Of a DNA stretch of 64,000 nt, positions 15,795 to 29,679 are shown one piece after another. The stretch covers positions 1-64,000 of the forward strand of contig NZ_VVIW01000024.1 in the NCBI RefSeq assembly GCF_011682045.1, given 5' to 3'. The stretch is from Massilia aquatica (GTDB lineage: Bacteria; Pseudomonadota; Gammaproteobacteria; Burkholderiales; Burkholderiaceae_D). The translations under genes were made by a program, and so were the position numbers. The notes beneath the pieces are model-generated. The model did not search any database, had not been told where the DNA came from, and saw nothing but the letters and a program-made list of their open reading frames with translations. The first letter of the stretch is position 1; every line of letters starts with the position of its first letter.

Positions 15795-16942
15795 CGCGGT
15801 GGATAGCTGGAGTCAAACAGAACCAGGGCGCCGGTCTTGCTCGCCAGTTCGTCCCAATGTACGGCAACCATCCCGAGCGGCTGGCCGTCCGCATCGAGCC
15901 GGTTCAACACCACCATGTCGGTCTTCGGCAGCAGGGTCGCAACGTCCTCGGTCCAGACGCTCATCGTCACCAGCTTGCCGTCGGGGCCGCGCATCAATTC
16001 GCAACCCGCGACGTAAATGTCGATCCCTTTGCGTTCGTGGAATTTGTCGATCCTTTCTTTCTGCAGGCGGTAGTCGAAGGCCATCGTCTTCAGCTGCAGC
16101 GGCATGAGCGCGGCGGCCACCTGTTCATCGGGCACGTACTGCACCGGCCGGCCGTTCTGGAAACGGTACATCAGCGTCGACACCTGCCGTGCTTCCTCTT
16201 CCCCAAAACGCTGCGCCAGGTCGACCATGGCCAGCATGCCTGCGAGGTTGTTGGCGCAGGTGGCAAGCAGGCATCCGCGCGTGGGAATCATCATGACCGG
16301 CTCGCCGCCCAGGTCCAGCTGGTACACCAAGTCCGGCAGCAGCAGGCGCGAGGTATCATAAGAATCGCTCCAGGTACCGACAAACACCCCCGGCGCGACT
16401 TGTTCAAAACGCGATACGCTGCGCTCGCGCAGATTGTCCAGCGCAATCGGCAGGCACTCCTCGATATTCACGCCCCACTCTTTCAGGGTCGCTGTGCCGA
16501 GCGTCTGGAGTGCGTGCTCGCCGTCGTGCGCCAGCATCAGCACCGTGTCGTCGCTGAACGGCAGCGCTGCCAGTGCATCGCCCGGGTCGTCGCTGCCGGC
16601 CAGCTGGTCGAGCCGCATGAACTCCGGCATGGCGCGATTGCGCAGGATCGGCAGCAGGTTTGCGCGGGCATCGGCCAGGCTCGTGGGAACCGTGGGCGGT
16701 GCAAACCCGGTGGCGTACTCGGCAATGATCTGCGCACGATCCCCCTTCGCTGCCCTGCAGTAGTCGTTGTAGGCGTTGTACAGGTTGATCACCCGGCTGC
16801 CATCGCTGCCGATGACCAGGCTGAAAGCGTCCTGATCGAAACGGATCGGCTCTGTGATGCCCTGCTGCCGGATGGTATCGCTCATCAGCGTGGCAAATTT
16901 GGCAGGTGTCGGCTTCAAGCTGAACAGGTCAATGATTCCCAC
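15731..16942 (-). CDS. Uncharacterised protein, possible DUF1444/YtpQ-like
   Basis: A 403-residue soluble protein with no signal or membrane segment. The N-terminal part (FATLMSDTIRQQG, then IRFDQDAFSLVIG and a LLPILRNRAMPEF block) resembles the YtpQ/DUF1444 layout, but the match is from memory of the pattern and is modest. A tandem, broken paralogue follows upstream at 16985-18150, so the pair arose by duplication. The C-terminal coding region overlaps the convergent membrane-protein gene by 64 bp. Confidence 0.6.
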   Translation of the reverse strand: MGIIDLFSLKPTPAKFATLMSDTIRQQGITEPIRFDQDAFSLVIGSDGSRVINLYNAYNDYCRAAKGDRAQIIAEYATGFAPPTVPTSLADARANLLPILRNRAMPEFMRLDQLAGSDDPGDALAALPFSDDTVLMLAHDGEHALQTLGTATLKEWGVNIEECLPIALDNLRERSVSRFEQVAPGVFVGTWSDSYDTSRLLLPDLVYQLDLGGEPVMMIPTRGCLLATCANNLAGMLAMVDLAQRFGEEEARQVSTLMYRFQNGRPVQYVPDEQVAAALMPLQLKTMAFDYRLQKERIDKFHERKGIDIYVAGCELMRGPDGKLVTMSVWTEDVATLLPKTDMVVLNRLDADGQPLGMVAVHWDELASKTGALVLFDSSYPPRYRTTDFPSTALCDTLVTIEL

Positions 16943-16984
16943 GGGTGCCTCGCATGCGTAAAATTAATAGAATGAAATTCTAAA

Positions 16985-18150
16985 CTACAGCGCGATGGGG
17001 GTCAGGGTTTCGCGCAAGGCCTGGGAGGGAAATTCGCCCGTGCGGTAACGCGGCGGATAAGTGGCGTCGAGCAGGGTCAGTGCGCCAGTCTTGTCCGCCA
17101 GCTCCCCCCACTCCAGCAGCAGCGATTCGCGCAGTTTCCCGCTGCCGTCGAGCCGGACCCGCACCACCACATCGGTTTTCGGCAGCAAGCTGGAGACGCC
17201 CTCGGTCCAGGTGCACATGGTGAACGCGCTTTCACCGGCACGTTGCAGCACTTTACAGCTGGAGACGAAGATATCGATCCCTTTGCGCCGATGGAATTTT
17301 TCGAGCAGCCCTTTCTGGAGCTCGTATTCGGATGCCAGTGATTGCGATTGAAACAATTTCAGCTGTCCGAACGGTACATCAGCGCCGACACCTGCCGCCC
17401 CTCCTGGTCCGCGCAACGCTGCGCCAGATCGACCATGGCCAGCATGCCCGCGATATTGTTGGCGGAGCTGGCGATCAGGCGCGAGCGCGTGGGCATCATC
17501 ATCACCGGATCGGCGCCCAGGTTCAGCTGGTGCACGATATCCGGAAACAGCAGGCGCGAGCTGTCGTAGGTATCGTTCCAGGCGCTGAGAAAGACGCCCG
17601 GCAGCGCCTCGTCGAAGTTGCACACGCTGCGGTCGCGCAGATTGTCCAGCGCCGCAGCCAGGCATTCTTCGGCACTCACGCCCCACGCCTTCAGGTCGGA
17701 CGCGGCGAGCGGCTCGACCGCGTGTTCGGTGTCGTAGCCGAGCATCAGCACCGCGTCCTCGCTGAACGGCAGCATCGCCCGCGCATTGTGCTCGCTGTCG
17801 TTGTCGGCCAGCTGCGTCAGGCGCAGCACCTCGGACATCGCGCGGCGGCGCAGGATCGGCAGCAAGCTTTGCCTGCACTGGGCGAACGTTGCCGGCTTGG
17901 GCGGCTGCGACGCTGCGGCGAGACAGACGTCGATCACCTTGGCACGCTCGCCCTTGCCTGCCTGGCAATAATCTGTGTAGACATTGTGCAAATACAGCAC
18001 CCTTGTGTCATCGGTGCCGATGGTGAGGCTGAACGCCTCCGCATCGAAGCGAATCGGCTGCGTCTCTCCCCGCCGCCTGGCCGCGACCGTCATCATCGTG
18101 GCAAATCTGGCTGGCGCCGGTTTGGAGTTAAACAGGTCCAGGATGCCCAC
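16985..18150 (-). pseudogene. Frameshifted paralogue of the 15731-16942 gene
   Basis: The 5' part (18150-17359) encodes 263 residues, MGILDLFNSKPAPARFAT to QVSALMYRSDS, then stops. The same family continues in another frame from about 17370 to 16985 (YELQKGLLEKFHRRKGIDIF to the C-terminus). Compared with the intact neighbour, about 20 residues after LMYR (FQNGRPVQYVPDEQ and following) are missing at the junction. An internal deletion that also shifted the frame explains the break. Function was probably lost. Confidence 0.8.
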
Positions 18151-18328
18151 GGCCAGTCTCGCATAATGGTTAATATAGGGAAATTGTAGCTGCTTGCGGC
18201 ACCAATCTCGCTCCCCTGGCTTAAGTTACGCTGAATACAAAGCCACACAGCAACACGACCGATATGAAATGTTATATCTTGACGCCTGGCGCCGAGCTCC
18301 CTTTGCGCAGTACAACCACGTGGTACAC

Positions 18329-22375
<4,047 letters not shown>

Positions 22376-22410
22376 ACTGTCAGACTCATTCCGTTACCAG
22401 AAAGCACCCC

Positions 22411-22941
22411 ATGGCGAACCGTGCGTACCTGTTTGAGGGGGATGAGCCGATCGCACTCGAACTGCCATGCACGAGCGTGGAGAGGGCAGTGGAGAACCTG
22501 TCGCGGGCATTGCCGCACTTCGAGGCCATTGCCGGCGACAAGGAGATCGGCAAGGCCCACTGGCAGAGGGCGATGGACACGCTGACAGCGCTGCCGCTAC
22601 CCGCCTTGGCCATGAATGCGCTCGAATTCACCTGGCTGGGCAAACCGCTGGCGTTTGCGGCATCGATCAAGCAAGCATGCGGCGGCGGACCGGCGGCAAT
22701 CGCACAGATCAAACAACTCTCCTGCTACAAGGACGGCGGCGCGCCAATGCGCTCGCGTTCGACGGTGGATTCCACCAGCGCGCCCCCTGACTTGATCCGC
22801 CTCAAACCGGGGTCAGAGCCTGATGCCGTCAAGTTAAGCGGATTTTTGGCCACTAACGAAAAACCGTCGTTCCCGCGCAGTGAACTGACGGACCTTAAGC
22901 TCACGCCATTAGGTTCAAACCCCGGTTTGAGCTGGATCAAG
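22411..22941 (+). pseudogene. Unknown protein gene whose 3' end is replaced by an inverted-repeat element
   Basis: The frame begins MANRAYLFEGDEPIALEL and encodes about 126 residues before position 22791, where the 151-bp inverted-repeat element starts. The frame then passes through the element without a stop and runs antisense to the neighbouring DUF535 gene as far as 23382. The gene appears to have lost its own stop and C-terminus. The MANRAYL opening is one I associate with a family of uncharacterised proteins, but no function is known. Confidence 0.55.
22791..22941. repeat. 151-bp MITE-like inverted-repeat element
   Basis: Terminal 23-bp inverted repeats at 22791-22813 and 22919-22941 (left begins CTTGATCCGCCTCAAACC) match at 21 of 23 positions. 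They enclose about 105 bp with no coding sense. The right repeat contains the stop codon of the DUF535 gene, and the left lies inside the upstream ORF. Part of the interior (GACGGACCTTAAG) also occurs at 216-228. No clear target-site duplication was identified. It could be a non-autonomous transposon or a strong bidirectional terminator structure. Confidence 0.6.
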
Positions 22942-23884
22942 GATTGGGTGGCTTGGCCAGGCTGGCCACCAGCGCATCGGCCAGTTCCCGCACCACCGCA
23001 TGACGCTTGCGCGCTTCGGAGCGCTTTTTCGACTGGATTTGCTCCATGTCGGGTTCCGGCACCGGCTCGCAGGCAATCGTATAATCGCCATCGGCACGGC
23101 GCTCGGCTCCCAGTTCGTTCCACATCTGATCGTAGTCGGCCATCACCTTGCCACGTCGAATTGCACCGTGTACAACCCGGTTCGCATTCCCAACCAGCCG
23201 CACGCGACTGCAACCGACAGCATGGCCCAGCTGCCGCACCAGGGTCACCAGCAAATGCTTGGGCCGTGCGCCGTGCAACTCGCGCGTTGCCGTGCGGATC
23301 GCTTCAAGTCCGTCGCTGCCCTTCGGACCCTGGATGCAGCCGATGCACACGATCGGGTGGCCCTCTTCTTCCGCAAAGGTGAACGCCAGCGAAAACACCG
23401 GCGTGCCGCCATCGTACAACTGCAACACCAGCTCGCCTTCGCGTTCCATGGTGGACACGGCGCGCAGTTGCAGCTCATATATTGAGCCGGTTTTGCCCTC
23501 GACCGATCCGAGCGCTACGCCGGCGCGTGCGGCCGCGACGATCAGCGGCCCCATTCCACGGCTGAACACAAAGCCGTAATGCGTCGCCAACACGCGCAGG
23601 CGCGCCTCGGCGCACAGCACATTGCTCATGTAGGGGCGATAGATTTTATACAGCAGCTTCGGCGAATCGCGCACCAGATCGCAAAAAACAGGATGCGCAT
23701 TGAGCACCCGCAACCACTGATCGGTGACGCGCCGATGCATCAGCGCGCGCGCCTGCAGCTTGACGCGCTCGCGCCAGTATTGCAATGTGGGCAAGGTGTC
23801 CGGGACGCCTGAACGGAGGCTGATCGTTGGCGTCAGGAAAACTGTCTCCAGCCCTCCTGCGAAAGGGCCTTCTTGAAAATTCAT
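22937..23884 (-). CDS. DUF535 (VirK/YbjX) family protein
   Basis: A 315-residue protein with the family core LLYKIYRPYMSNVLCAEARL, LQLYDGGTPVFSLAFTF and IVCIGCIQGPKG. VirK/YbjX-type proteins are linked to peptide resistance or virulence-factor expression in enterobacteria, but the activity is unknown. The C-terminus is basic (KKRSEARKRHAVV) and the stop codon falls inside the right repeat of the adjacent element, so the last residues may have been altered by that insertion. Confidence 0.82.
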   Translation of the reverse strand: MNFQEGPFAGGLETVFLTPTISLRSGVPDTLPTLQYWRERVKLQARALMHRRVTDQWLRVLNAHPVFCDLVRDSPKLLYKIYRPYMSNVLCAEARLRVLATHYGFVFSRGMGPLIVAAARAGVALGSVEGKTGSIYELQLRAVSTMEREGELVLQLYDGGTPVFSLAFTFAEEEGHPIVCIGCIQGPKGSDGLEAIRTATRELHGARPKHLLVTLVRQLGHAVGCSRVRLVGNANRVVHGAIRRGKVMADYDQMWNELGAERRADGDYTIACEPVPEPDMEQIQSKKRSEARKRHAVVRELADALVASLAKPPNP

Positions 23885-24164
23885 TACTGGACTCCGCTAA
23901 CAATCAGAAACGATGCAAGCGGGTGTTTCCAATGAAAAACTACCGTTGCAGTGATCTTCTATTGTAAATTAAAAGCGGGGCGGTAAATACATTTAATTTC
24001 CGTTTGGATATATAAGGACGCCATGATTGACGTGCCGGATATCAGCAGCCGCAAGAACGGCCGCTTGCGCATGGTACCGGCTCGCGCTTATCCTTGCCCC
24101 ATATGACATTCATCTTACATTTCTCACGTTCAACCATCTGCGCGCGCGCCTGCGGAAGGCACGC
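23885..24164. promoter_or_regulatory. AT-rich intergenic region
   Basis: Separates two divergent genes and is visibly AT-rich around 23940-24010, fitting promoters in both directions. A 27-codon frame at 24023-24106 (MIDVPDISSRKNGRLRM onward) has a plausible AAGGA site and might be a leader peptide or a relic. Nothing else is recognised. Confidence 0.35.
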
Positions 24165-24713
24165 ATGATCAATATCGACGGTGCATGGTTCGATCGGTCT
24201 ATCCGCCATTTTACTTTCGCCGGAACACGCGATATCGCTCGCATGGCCGAGCTGGGGAAGCTGTGCGAGCTAAGCCACCTGCGCTCTGCGTGCTTTAGCG
24301 GCACCAACCTCGACGATGCCGGGCTGGCCCATCTTGCGAAAGCGAAAAGCATTGAGGACCTGAACCTGCAGTGGACGGAGATCAGCGACCAGGGCCTGGC
24401 GCACCTTGCCACACTGCCACGCCTGACCAGCCTGCGGCTGAAGGAAAATGATCAGCTCACCAACGACTGCATCGTTCACCTGCTAAAGCTCAACAATCTG
24501 GTCAATCTGCAAATTCACGGGACCTCGATCGACCAGTCCGGCTTGGACCGACTGGCGCCGATGACGCAATTAGCGCATATTTGCATCACCCTGGACGGAG
24601 ACAATTTTTCACGCCCGGCGCTGCTGGCCTTGTCGCGACGAATGCCCTGGTGTTCGATATTGGTCAAGGGCAACGGCGAATTTTGTGATGGCGGCTTCGA
24701 AGGCAAATGGTAG
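24165..24713 (+). CDS. Leucine-rich-repeat protein
   Basis: A 182-residue protein with about four LRR units of roughly 24 residues, visible as LDDAGLAHLAKAKSIEDLNL, ISDQGLAHLATLPRLTSLRL, LTNDCIVHLLKLNNLVNLQI and IDQSGLDRLAPMTQLAHICI. GGAAGG at 24154-24159 supports the ATG at 24165; the frame is open farther upstream. No signal peptide is evident. It probably acts as a protein-interaction module, with the partner unknown. Confidence 0.75.
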   Translation: MINIDGAWFDRSIRHFTFAGTRDIARMAELGKLCELSHLRSACFSGTNLDDAGLAHLAKAKSIEDLNLQWTEISDQGLAHLATLPRLTSLRLKENDQLTNDCIVHLLKLNNLVNLQIHGTSIDQSGLDRLAPMTQLAHICITLDGDNFSRPALLALSRRMPWCSILVKGNGEFCDGGFEGKW

Positions 24714-24811
24714 CCATGCCCATGCCTTCAAACTCATCTAATCCCGGCGGGCAACAAATTTACTTGCGGCAGTTCAAGTAAAATGGTGCTTTACCCGACC
24801 GGCCGGCAGGA

Positions 24812-26719
24812 ATGACTTCTCACGACTCCGATATCGCCCCCCTGCCACCTTACCTACGCCTGTTCGGCCCGGTGACCCAGGCACGCCTCATCCGCCTGTT
24901 CCTTCTCTATCTGCTGATGCTCGGCGCAGGAATGGCCTTGCTGTTCCTGACGCACCAGGACCAGCTGCGCATCCTGGGCATGGGCCTGATCCTGCCCGGC
25001 GGCGGCTTTCTCGCCCATGCCGACATCTGCACCGCCAGCGGCGTCGGCCACCTGCTCGCGGCCGCCGCCGGCATGGCCACATTCGCCGTGGCCCTGCTGG
25101 TCTGGTTCGGGACCGGCAACATCCTTGCGCCGCCCGTGGCCTGGCTGGGCATGGCTGTTGGCGCGGCCACCATGCGCCACGGAGCGCTGCGGGCAGCGAC
25201 GATCGACATGGTGCTCTCCGGACTGGCCCTCGCTTTCGTGGCCCTGGCCCTGGCCATGGCCGCGCGCTTCGCCCTCGCGCAGCGCCAACGCAAGATCGAC
25301 AATGCCTGGCTTGCCAGTCAATCGGACCGTTTGAGCCACATTTTCAACGCCGCTCCCGACACCGGCGATGCGCCCGAAATGTCGCTCGATCACCTGCGGC
25401 GCCTGCGCTTTGCCCTCGACCGCGCCCTGCAACCGCTCGACCAGTTCAACGGCTTCGAAAAAATCGACCAGTTCCAGACCGCCGCCACGCGCTACCAGTT
25501 GAACTTTCTCGCGTATGGCGTGGCGCTCACGCAGGCGCGCTACACGCCGGCATTTCGCGGCTACATGCACGCGGCCCAGATCGCGCTGCTCGACAAACAG
25601 GCGCAGCACCAGGTCTGGTCGTACTGGAAGCTGGAAAACCTGTGGGGTAACCTGCAAGCCGACCCGGACCCGGTCGCGCGCGAAAACATCATGTACACCG
25701 GCTTCGTGGCGCTGCAAATGGCGCTGTTCAGTGCCAGCACCGGGCGCCGCGACTTCTCCCAGGCCGGGCGCTTTACGCTCGCCCATCCATCGGGCCGGCG
25801 CTACACGCACGATGCCGGCTCGCTGGTGCGGCGCCTGGAACACGAATATACGACCTCGCCCTACTACCTGATCGCCTGCGAGCCGAACTGGGTCTACCCG
25901 CTGTGTAACACCATCGGCGCGAGCGCCATCATGGCCTTCGACGCGCAGCACGGAGAGCAGCGCTGGGCCGGCCACGCGCACGACTTCCGCCACAACCTGG
26001 AAGCCGAATTCCTCGACGGCTTCGGGCGCTACATCCCCTGCAAGTCGGCGCGCACCGGCCTGGCCCTGCCGGCCATCGGCGGCGCGATGCCGCTGGCGAT
26101 GCCGTGCTTTTTCCTGAACGTGGTCGCCCCGGATCTGGCGCGCCGCCAGTGGCTGCTGCTGCGGCGCCAGTTGTTCGGGCGCGATGGCGCCTTGCGCCGC
26201 CGCGCCTTCTGGCCTATCGACACCGGCAACTACGGTTTCTCGCGCGCCAGCGCCTACAGCGCCACGGCGCTGGCGGCGGCGGAACTGGGCGACAGCGCCG
26301 TCTACGCCGCATGCATGGACGCGCTGGAAGCGGAGTGCCCGAGTGTGCTCAAGGATGGCGTGATCCACCGCTTGCGCGCCTCGGTCTGGGCCCATGGCGT
26401 CGAGCTGATGGCGCGCGCCGGCACGCGCGATGGCTTTCGCCAGGTGATTGGCGCTCCGCGTGCGCTCGCCGGGCCGCAGTTGGACAGCCTGCCCTACCCC
26501 GACATCCTGGTCGCCAGCGCGCATGCCGGCGACAACGGCTTGCACGCGGTGCTGTATGGCGAGGGCGTTCACGCGATCGGCCTGATTGGCCTGCAAGCGC
26601 ACGGACAGTACTTCGCCAACGAGATTGGCTTCATGGCCGATGCCGGGGGCAAGGCCAGCTTGAGCATGGCGTTCGCCGGGCGCACAAATCTGCACGTTCG
26701 CGCCCGGGGAGGAAGATAA
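24812..26719 (+). CDS. Membrane-anchored linalool dehydratase/isomerase-like protein
   Basis: A 635-residue protein with about five N-terminal membrane helices (24-156) followed by a globular domain (about 215-620) resembling Castellaniella linalool dehydratase/isomerase. RYQLNFLAYGVALTQA, ARENIMYTG and IACEPNWVYPLCNTIGAS align in order with that enzyme, and two cysteines (356 and 365) keep its C-X8-C spacing. The His that I recall after ENIMYxG in the enzyme is Phe298 here, so the chemistry may differ. The stop overlaps the next gene (TAATG), placing it in an operon with a 43-residue membrane peptide and DgkA. The substrate is unknown. Confidence 0.75.
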   Translation: MTSHDSDIAPLPPYLRLFGPVTQARLIRLFLLYLLMLGAGMALLFLTHQDQLRILGMGLILPGGGFLAHADICTASGVGHLLAAAAGMATFAVALLVWFGTGNILAPPVAWLGMAVGAATMRHGALRAATIDMVLSGLALAFVALALAMAARFALAQRQRKIDNAWLASQSDRLSHIFNAAPDTGDAPEMSLDHLRRLRFALDRALQPLDQFNGFEKIDQFQTAATRYQLNFLAYGVALTQARYTPAFRGYMHAAQIALLDKQAQHQVWSYWKLENLWGNLQADPDPVARENIMYTGFVALQMALFSASTGRRDFSQAGRFTLAHPSGRRYTHDAGSLVRRLEHEYTTSPYYLIACEPNWVYPLCNTIGASAIMAFDAQHGEQRWAGHAHDFRHNLEAEFLDGFGRYIPCKSARTGLALPAIGGAMPLAMPCFFLNVVAPDLARRQWLLLRRQLFGRDGALRRRAFWPIDTGNYGFSRASAYSATALAAAELGDSAVYAACMDALEAECPSVLKDGVIHRLRASVWAHGVELMARAGTRDGFRQVIGAPRALAGPQLDSLPYPDILVASAHAGDNGLHAVLYGEGVHAIGLIGLQAHGQYFANEIGFMADAGGKASLSMAFAGRTNLHVRARGGR

Positions 26720-26850
26720 TGGCTTGCTGCGTCCTGCTGGCTGCCATTCTTGGAGGCGCCGTCGCAATAACATCGTGGCTGACCATCCCGGCCCGCCGGC
26801 CCGGCGCAGCGCAGGACTGGCGCTTGATCAAACCTACGGACACACCATGA
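26719..26850 (+). CDS. 43-residue membrane peptide coupled to both neighbours
   Basis: A frame of 43 residues, MACCVLLAAILGGAVAITSW then a polar tail, with one N-terminal membrane helix. It has a near-ideal ribosome site (GGGAGGAAG), overlaps the upstream stop as TAATG (26717-26721) and overlaps dgkA as ATGA (26847-26850). This double coupling argues that it is translated. Homology is not recognised; it may be a small partner of the Ldi-like protein or of DgkA. Confidence 0.6.
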   Translation: MACCVLLAAILGGAVAITSWLTIPARRPGAAQDWRLIKPTDTP

Positions 26851-27233
26851 ACGAAACCAAGAACGTCGGCACGCCGCAGCGCTTTTCGCTGGCGGCCCGC
26901 TCCAAGAGCTTCGGCTACGCCATCGCGGGCATTGTGTTCATGCTCAAGACCCAGCACAACGCCTGGCTGCACCTGGCCGCCAGCGTGATCGTGGTCGGCC
27001 TCGGGCTGTACTTCAACGTCAGCAGCGCCGACTGGCGCTGGCTGGTCGCCGCCATGGTGGCGGTGTGGGTGGCCGAAACCATCAACACAGCGGTGGAATA
27101 CGTGTGCGACGTGGTCTCGCCAGGCTACGCGGTCGCCGTCAAGCACGCCAAGGACATCGGCGCCGGCGGCGTGCTCATTGCCGCCGCCGGCGCGGTGCTG
27201 ATCGGCGCGCTGACCTTCTGGCCTTACCTTTAG
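26847..27233 (+). CDS. dgkA: Diacylglycerol kinase
   Basis: A 128-residue membrane enzyme that phosphorylates diacylglycerol to phosphatidic acid, recycling lipid from envelope polymer synthesis. Three membrane helices and the signature [13 protein letters not shown] (catalytic Glu) with [16 protein letters not shown] are clear. It has a longer, polar N-terminus than E. coli DgkA. It is the third gene of the Ldi-like operon, and its stop overlaps the end of convergent arsH by 4 bp. Confidence 0.92.
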   Translation: MNETKNVGTPQRFSLAARSKSFGYAIAGIVFMLKTQHNAWLHLAASVIVVGLGLYFNVSSADWRWLVAAMVAVWVAETINTAVEYVCDVVSPGYAVAVKHAKDIGAGGVLIAAAGAVLIGALTFWPYL

Positions 27234-27928
27234 ACCTGGCGCTGGGCGGCATCGCGGCGTTCGCTGTAGCGGTCCACCAGGTAATCGCCGCGCTCGCGCA
27301 GCAGCAAGGTAAACTTGAACAGCTCTTCCATCACATCGACCACACGGTCGTAAAACGGCGACGGCTTCATGCGCCCCGCCTCGTCGAACTGCTCGTACGC
27401 CTTGGGTACCGACGACTGGTTCGGTATGGTCACCATGCGCATCCAGCGCCCCAGCAGGCGCAGGGTGTTCACGGTATTGAACGACTGCGAGCCGCCCGAC
27501 ACCTGCATCACCGCCAGCGTGCGGCCCTGGGTCGGCCGGGTGGAACCGACTTCCAGCGGAATCCAGTCGATCTGGTTTTTCATCACCGAGGTAATGGCGC
27601 CATGCCGCTCCGGGCTGCACCACACCTGCCCTTCCGACCAGAGCGACAAGGCGCGCAGCTCGGCCACCTTGGGATGGGTGACCGCTTCGCTGTCGGTCAT
27701 GGGCAGGCCGTGCGGGTCGAAAATGCGCACGTCGGCGCCCATGTGCGCCAGGATGCGCGCCGCTTCTTCGGTCAGGAAGCGGCTGAACGAGCGCTCGCGC
27801 AGGGAGCCATACAGCAGCAGGATGCGCGGCGCATGATCGAAGCGCGCAGGCGGCGCCAGTTGGTCCAGCGTCGGCAGGTCGAACTGCGCTTCGGCCAGGT
27901 TCGGCAGGCTCATATCGTTCAGGTCCAT
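27230..27928 (-). CDS. arsH: ArsH NADPH-dependent FMN reductase / organoarsenical oxidase
   Basis: A 232-residue flavodoxin-like protein with the typical ArsH motifs [34 protein letters not shown] and [15 protein letters not shown]. ArsH oxidises trivalent methyl- or aryl-arsenicals. It follows arsC with no gap (27928/27929), so the two form a small operon. No arsR or arsenite efflux gene is next to it. Confidence 0.93.
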   Translation of the reverse strand: MDLNDMSLPNLAEAQFDLPTLDQLAPPARFDHAPRILLLYGSLRERSFSRFLTEEAARILAHMGADVRIFDPHGLPMTDSEAVTHPKVAELRALSLWSEGQVWCSPERHGAITSVMKNQIDWIPLEVGSTRPTQGRTLAVMQVSGGSQSFNTVNTLRLLGRWMRMVTIPNQSSVPKAYEQFDEAGRMKPSPFYDRVVDVMEELFKFTLLLRERGDYLVDRYSERRDAAQRQV

Positions 27929-28285
27929 TCAGGCTTCCTTCGCCGGCAAAATACCCTGTACCAGGTCGCCCGGACGGCACAGGCGCACGCCGAGCGGCGT
28001 GACCACGAAGGGGCGGTTGATCAGGGTCGGATGGGCCATCATGGCATCGAGCAGCGCATCATCGGCGGCATCGGCCAGTCCAAGAGCGGCGTATTCCAGC
28101 TCCTTGGTCCGCATGGCGTCGCGCACCGACAGGCCGGCGCCTGCGATCAGGCCGGCCAGCACGGCGCGCGTGGGCGGTTCGGCGATGTAATCGATGATCT
28201 GCGGGTCAAAACCGCCGGCGAGAATGAGTTCAAGGGCGCGGCGCGAGTTGCTGCAGCGCGCGTTGTGGTAAATCGTGATGGTCAT
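27929..28285 (-). CDS. arsC: Glutaredoxin-coupled arsenate reductase ArsC
   Basis: A 118-residue ArsC/Spx-fold protein reducing arsenate to arsenite. The catalytic Cys11 is in HNARCSNSR and the Arg of INRPFVVT is conserved. It is the first gene of arsC-arsH. The upstream 90 bp contain an AT-rich patch (28316-28330) that could hold its promoter; no ArsR-type operator could be assigned with confidence. Confidence 0.92.
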   Translation of the reverse strand: MTITIYHNARCSNSRRALELILAGGFDPQIIDYIAEPPTRAVLAGLIAGAGLSVRDAMRTKELEYAALGLADAADDALLDAMMAHPTLINRPFVVTPLGVRLCRPGDLVQGILPAKEA

Positions 28286-28342
28286 GGCGGATTCGCGCGC
28301 AATGCGGCTCGTTTTGATAATTCAATAATAGTCGAAATGACC

Positions 28343-28370
28343 CATCAAAACAAGCGCCCGCCGTGGGCGC
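28343..28370 (-). terminator. Rho-independent terminator of the urease operon
   Basis: On the minus strand GCGCCC (28370-28365), a 5-base loop, GGGCGC (28359-28354), then TTGTTTTG. It is placed directly after the ureG stop codon and before the arsC promoter region. Confidence 0.65.
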
Positions 28371-28375
28371 GCCCC

Positions 28376-28990
<615 letters not shown>

Positions 28991-29013
28991 CTTCTGTCTC
29001 TCTTCCTTGTTAA

Positions 29014-29679
29014 TCATGATCGGTACAACCTGCCATGCTGCACCTCGTGCCGCATCGACAGCATGGACAAGCCGGGCGACCAGTTCGACATCTCCTCGTC
29101 GCCCAGCGTTTGCGCGCGCCGCGCCGCCTGTTTGATGTCGGCGCGCAGCGACAGCAGCATGCGCTGCCCCGCCACCTGCCCCAGCGGCACCGACTTGACG
29201 CACACCAGCACCTGGTTTTCAACCCACGCAAACAGCATGGCCAGCAGCGCTTCCTCGTGCGGGATGCCAAGGGCGTCGACCGCACAGGCAAAGGCGGTCG
29301 GCAGCGCCACCTCGGGGCCGAGCGAGGCCACGTCGGCCACGCCCAGCTCCGCGATCAGGCGCGTGAGCGAATAGCCCATCTGGATCGTCTCGGCACGGAA
29401 CTCGGCACTGTCGCGCGAGGCCAGGAAACGCTCGCTCCACAAGGCCACCGAGGCATCGTCATGCGCCTCGAAGGCCTTGAGCAGGCGCCAGAACAGCGGC
29501 GCATCCCACTGCGCCACCACCTCGCCCAGGTGGCGCGCGATCCAGGCGCGGGCGCTGCCGGCGTCGGTGACCAGGCCGGCGTCGAACGCCGCTTCCAGCC
29601 CCTGCGAATAGCTGTAGCCGCCGATCGGCAGCGCCGGGCTGGCAAACTGCAGCAGGTGCAGCAGCGCGGCCGCGTTCAT
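29014..29679 (-). CDS. ureF: Urease accessory protein UreF
   Basis: A 221-residue all-helical protein with [20 protein letters not shown] and [11 protein letters not shown] near the N-terminus, diagnostic of UreF. It bridges UreD-urease and UreG during nickel insertion. Its start overlaps the ureE stop (29676-29679). Confidence 0.95.
   Translation of the reverse strand: MNAAALLHLLQFASPALPIGGYSYSQGLEAAFDAGLVTDAGSARAWIARHLGEVVAQWDAPLFWRLLKAFEAHDDASVALWSERFLASRDSAEFRAETIQMGYSLTRLIAELGVADVASLGPEVALPTAFACAVDALGIPHEEALLAMLFAWVENQVLVCVKSVPLGQVAGQRMLLSLRADIKQAARRAQTLGDEEMSNWSPGLSMLSMRHEVQHGRLYRS

Noticed and set aside
16968-16982. TAGAAT-GAA-ATTCTA hairpin between the tandem paralogues as a terminator
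   Set aside because: The 6-bp AT-rich stem has no T tract on the coding strand and is too weak to call.
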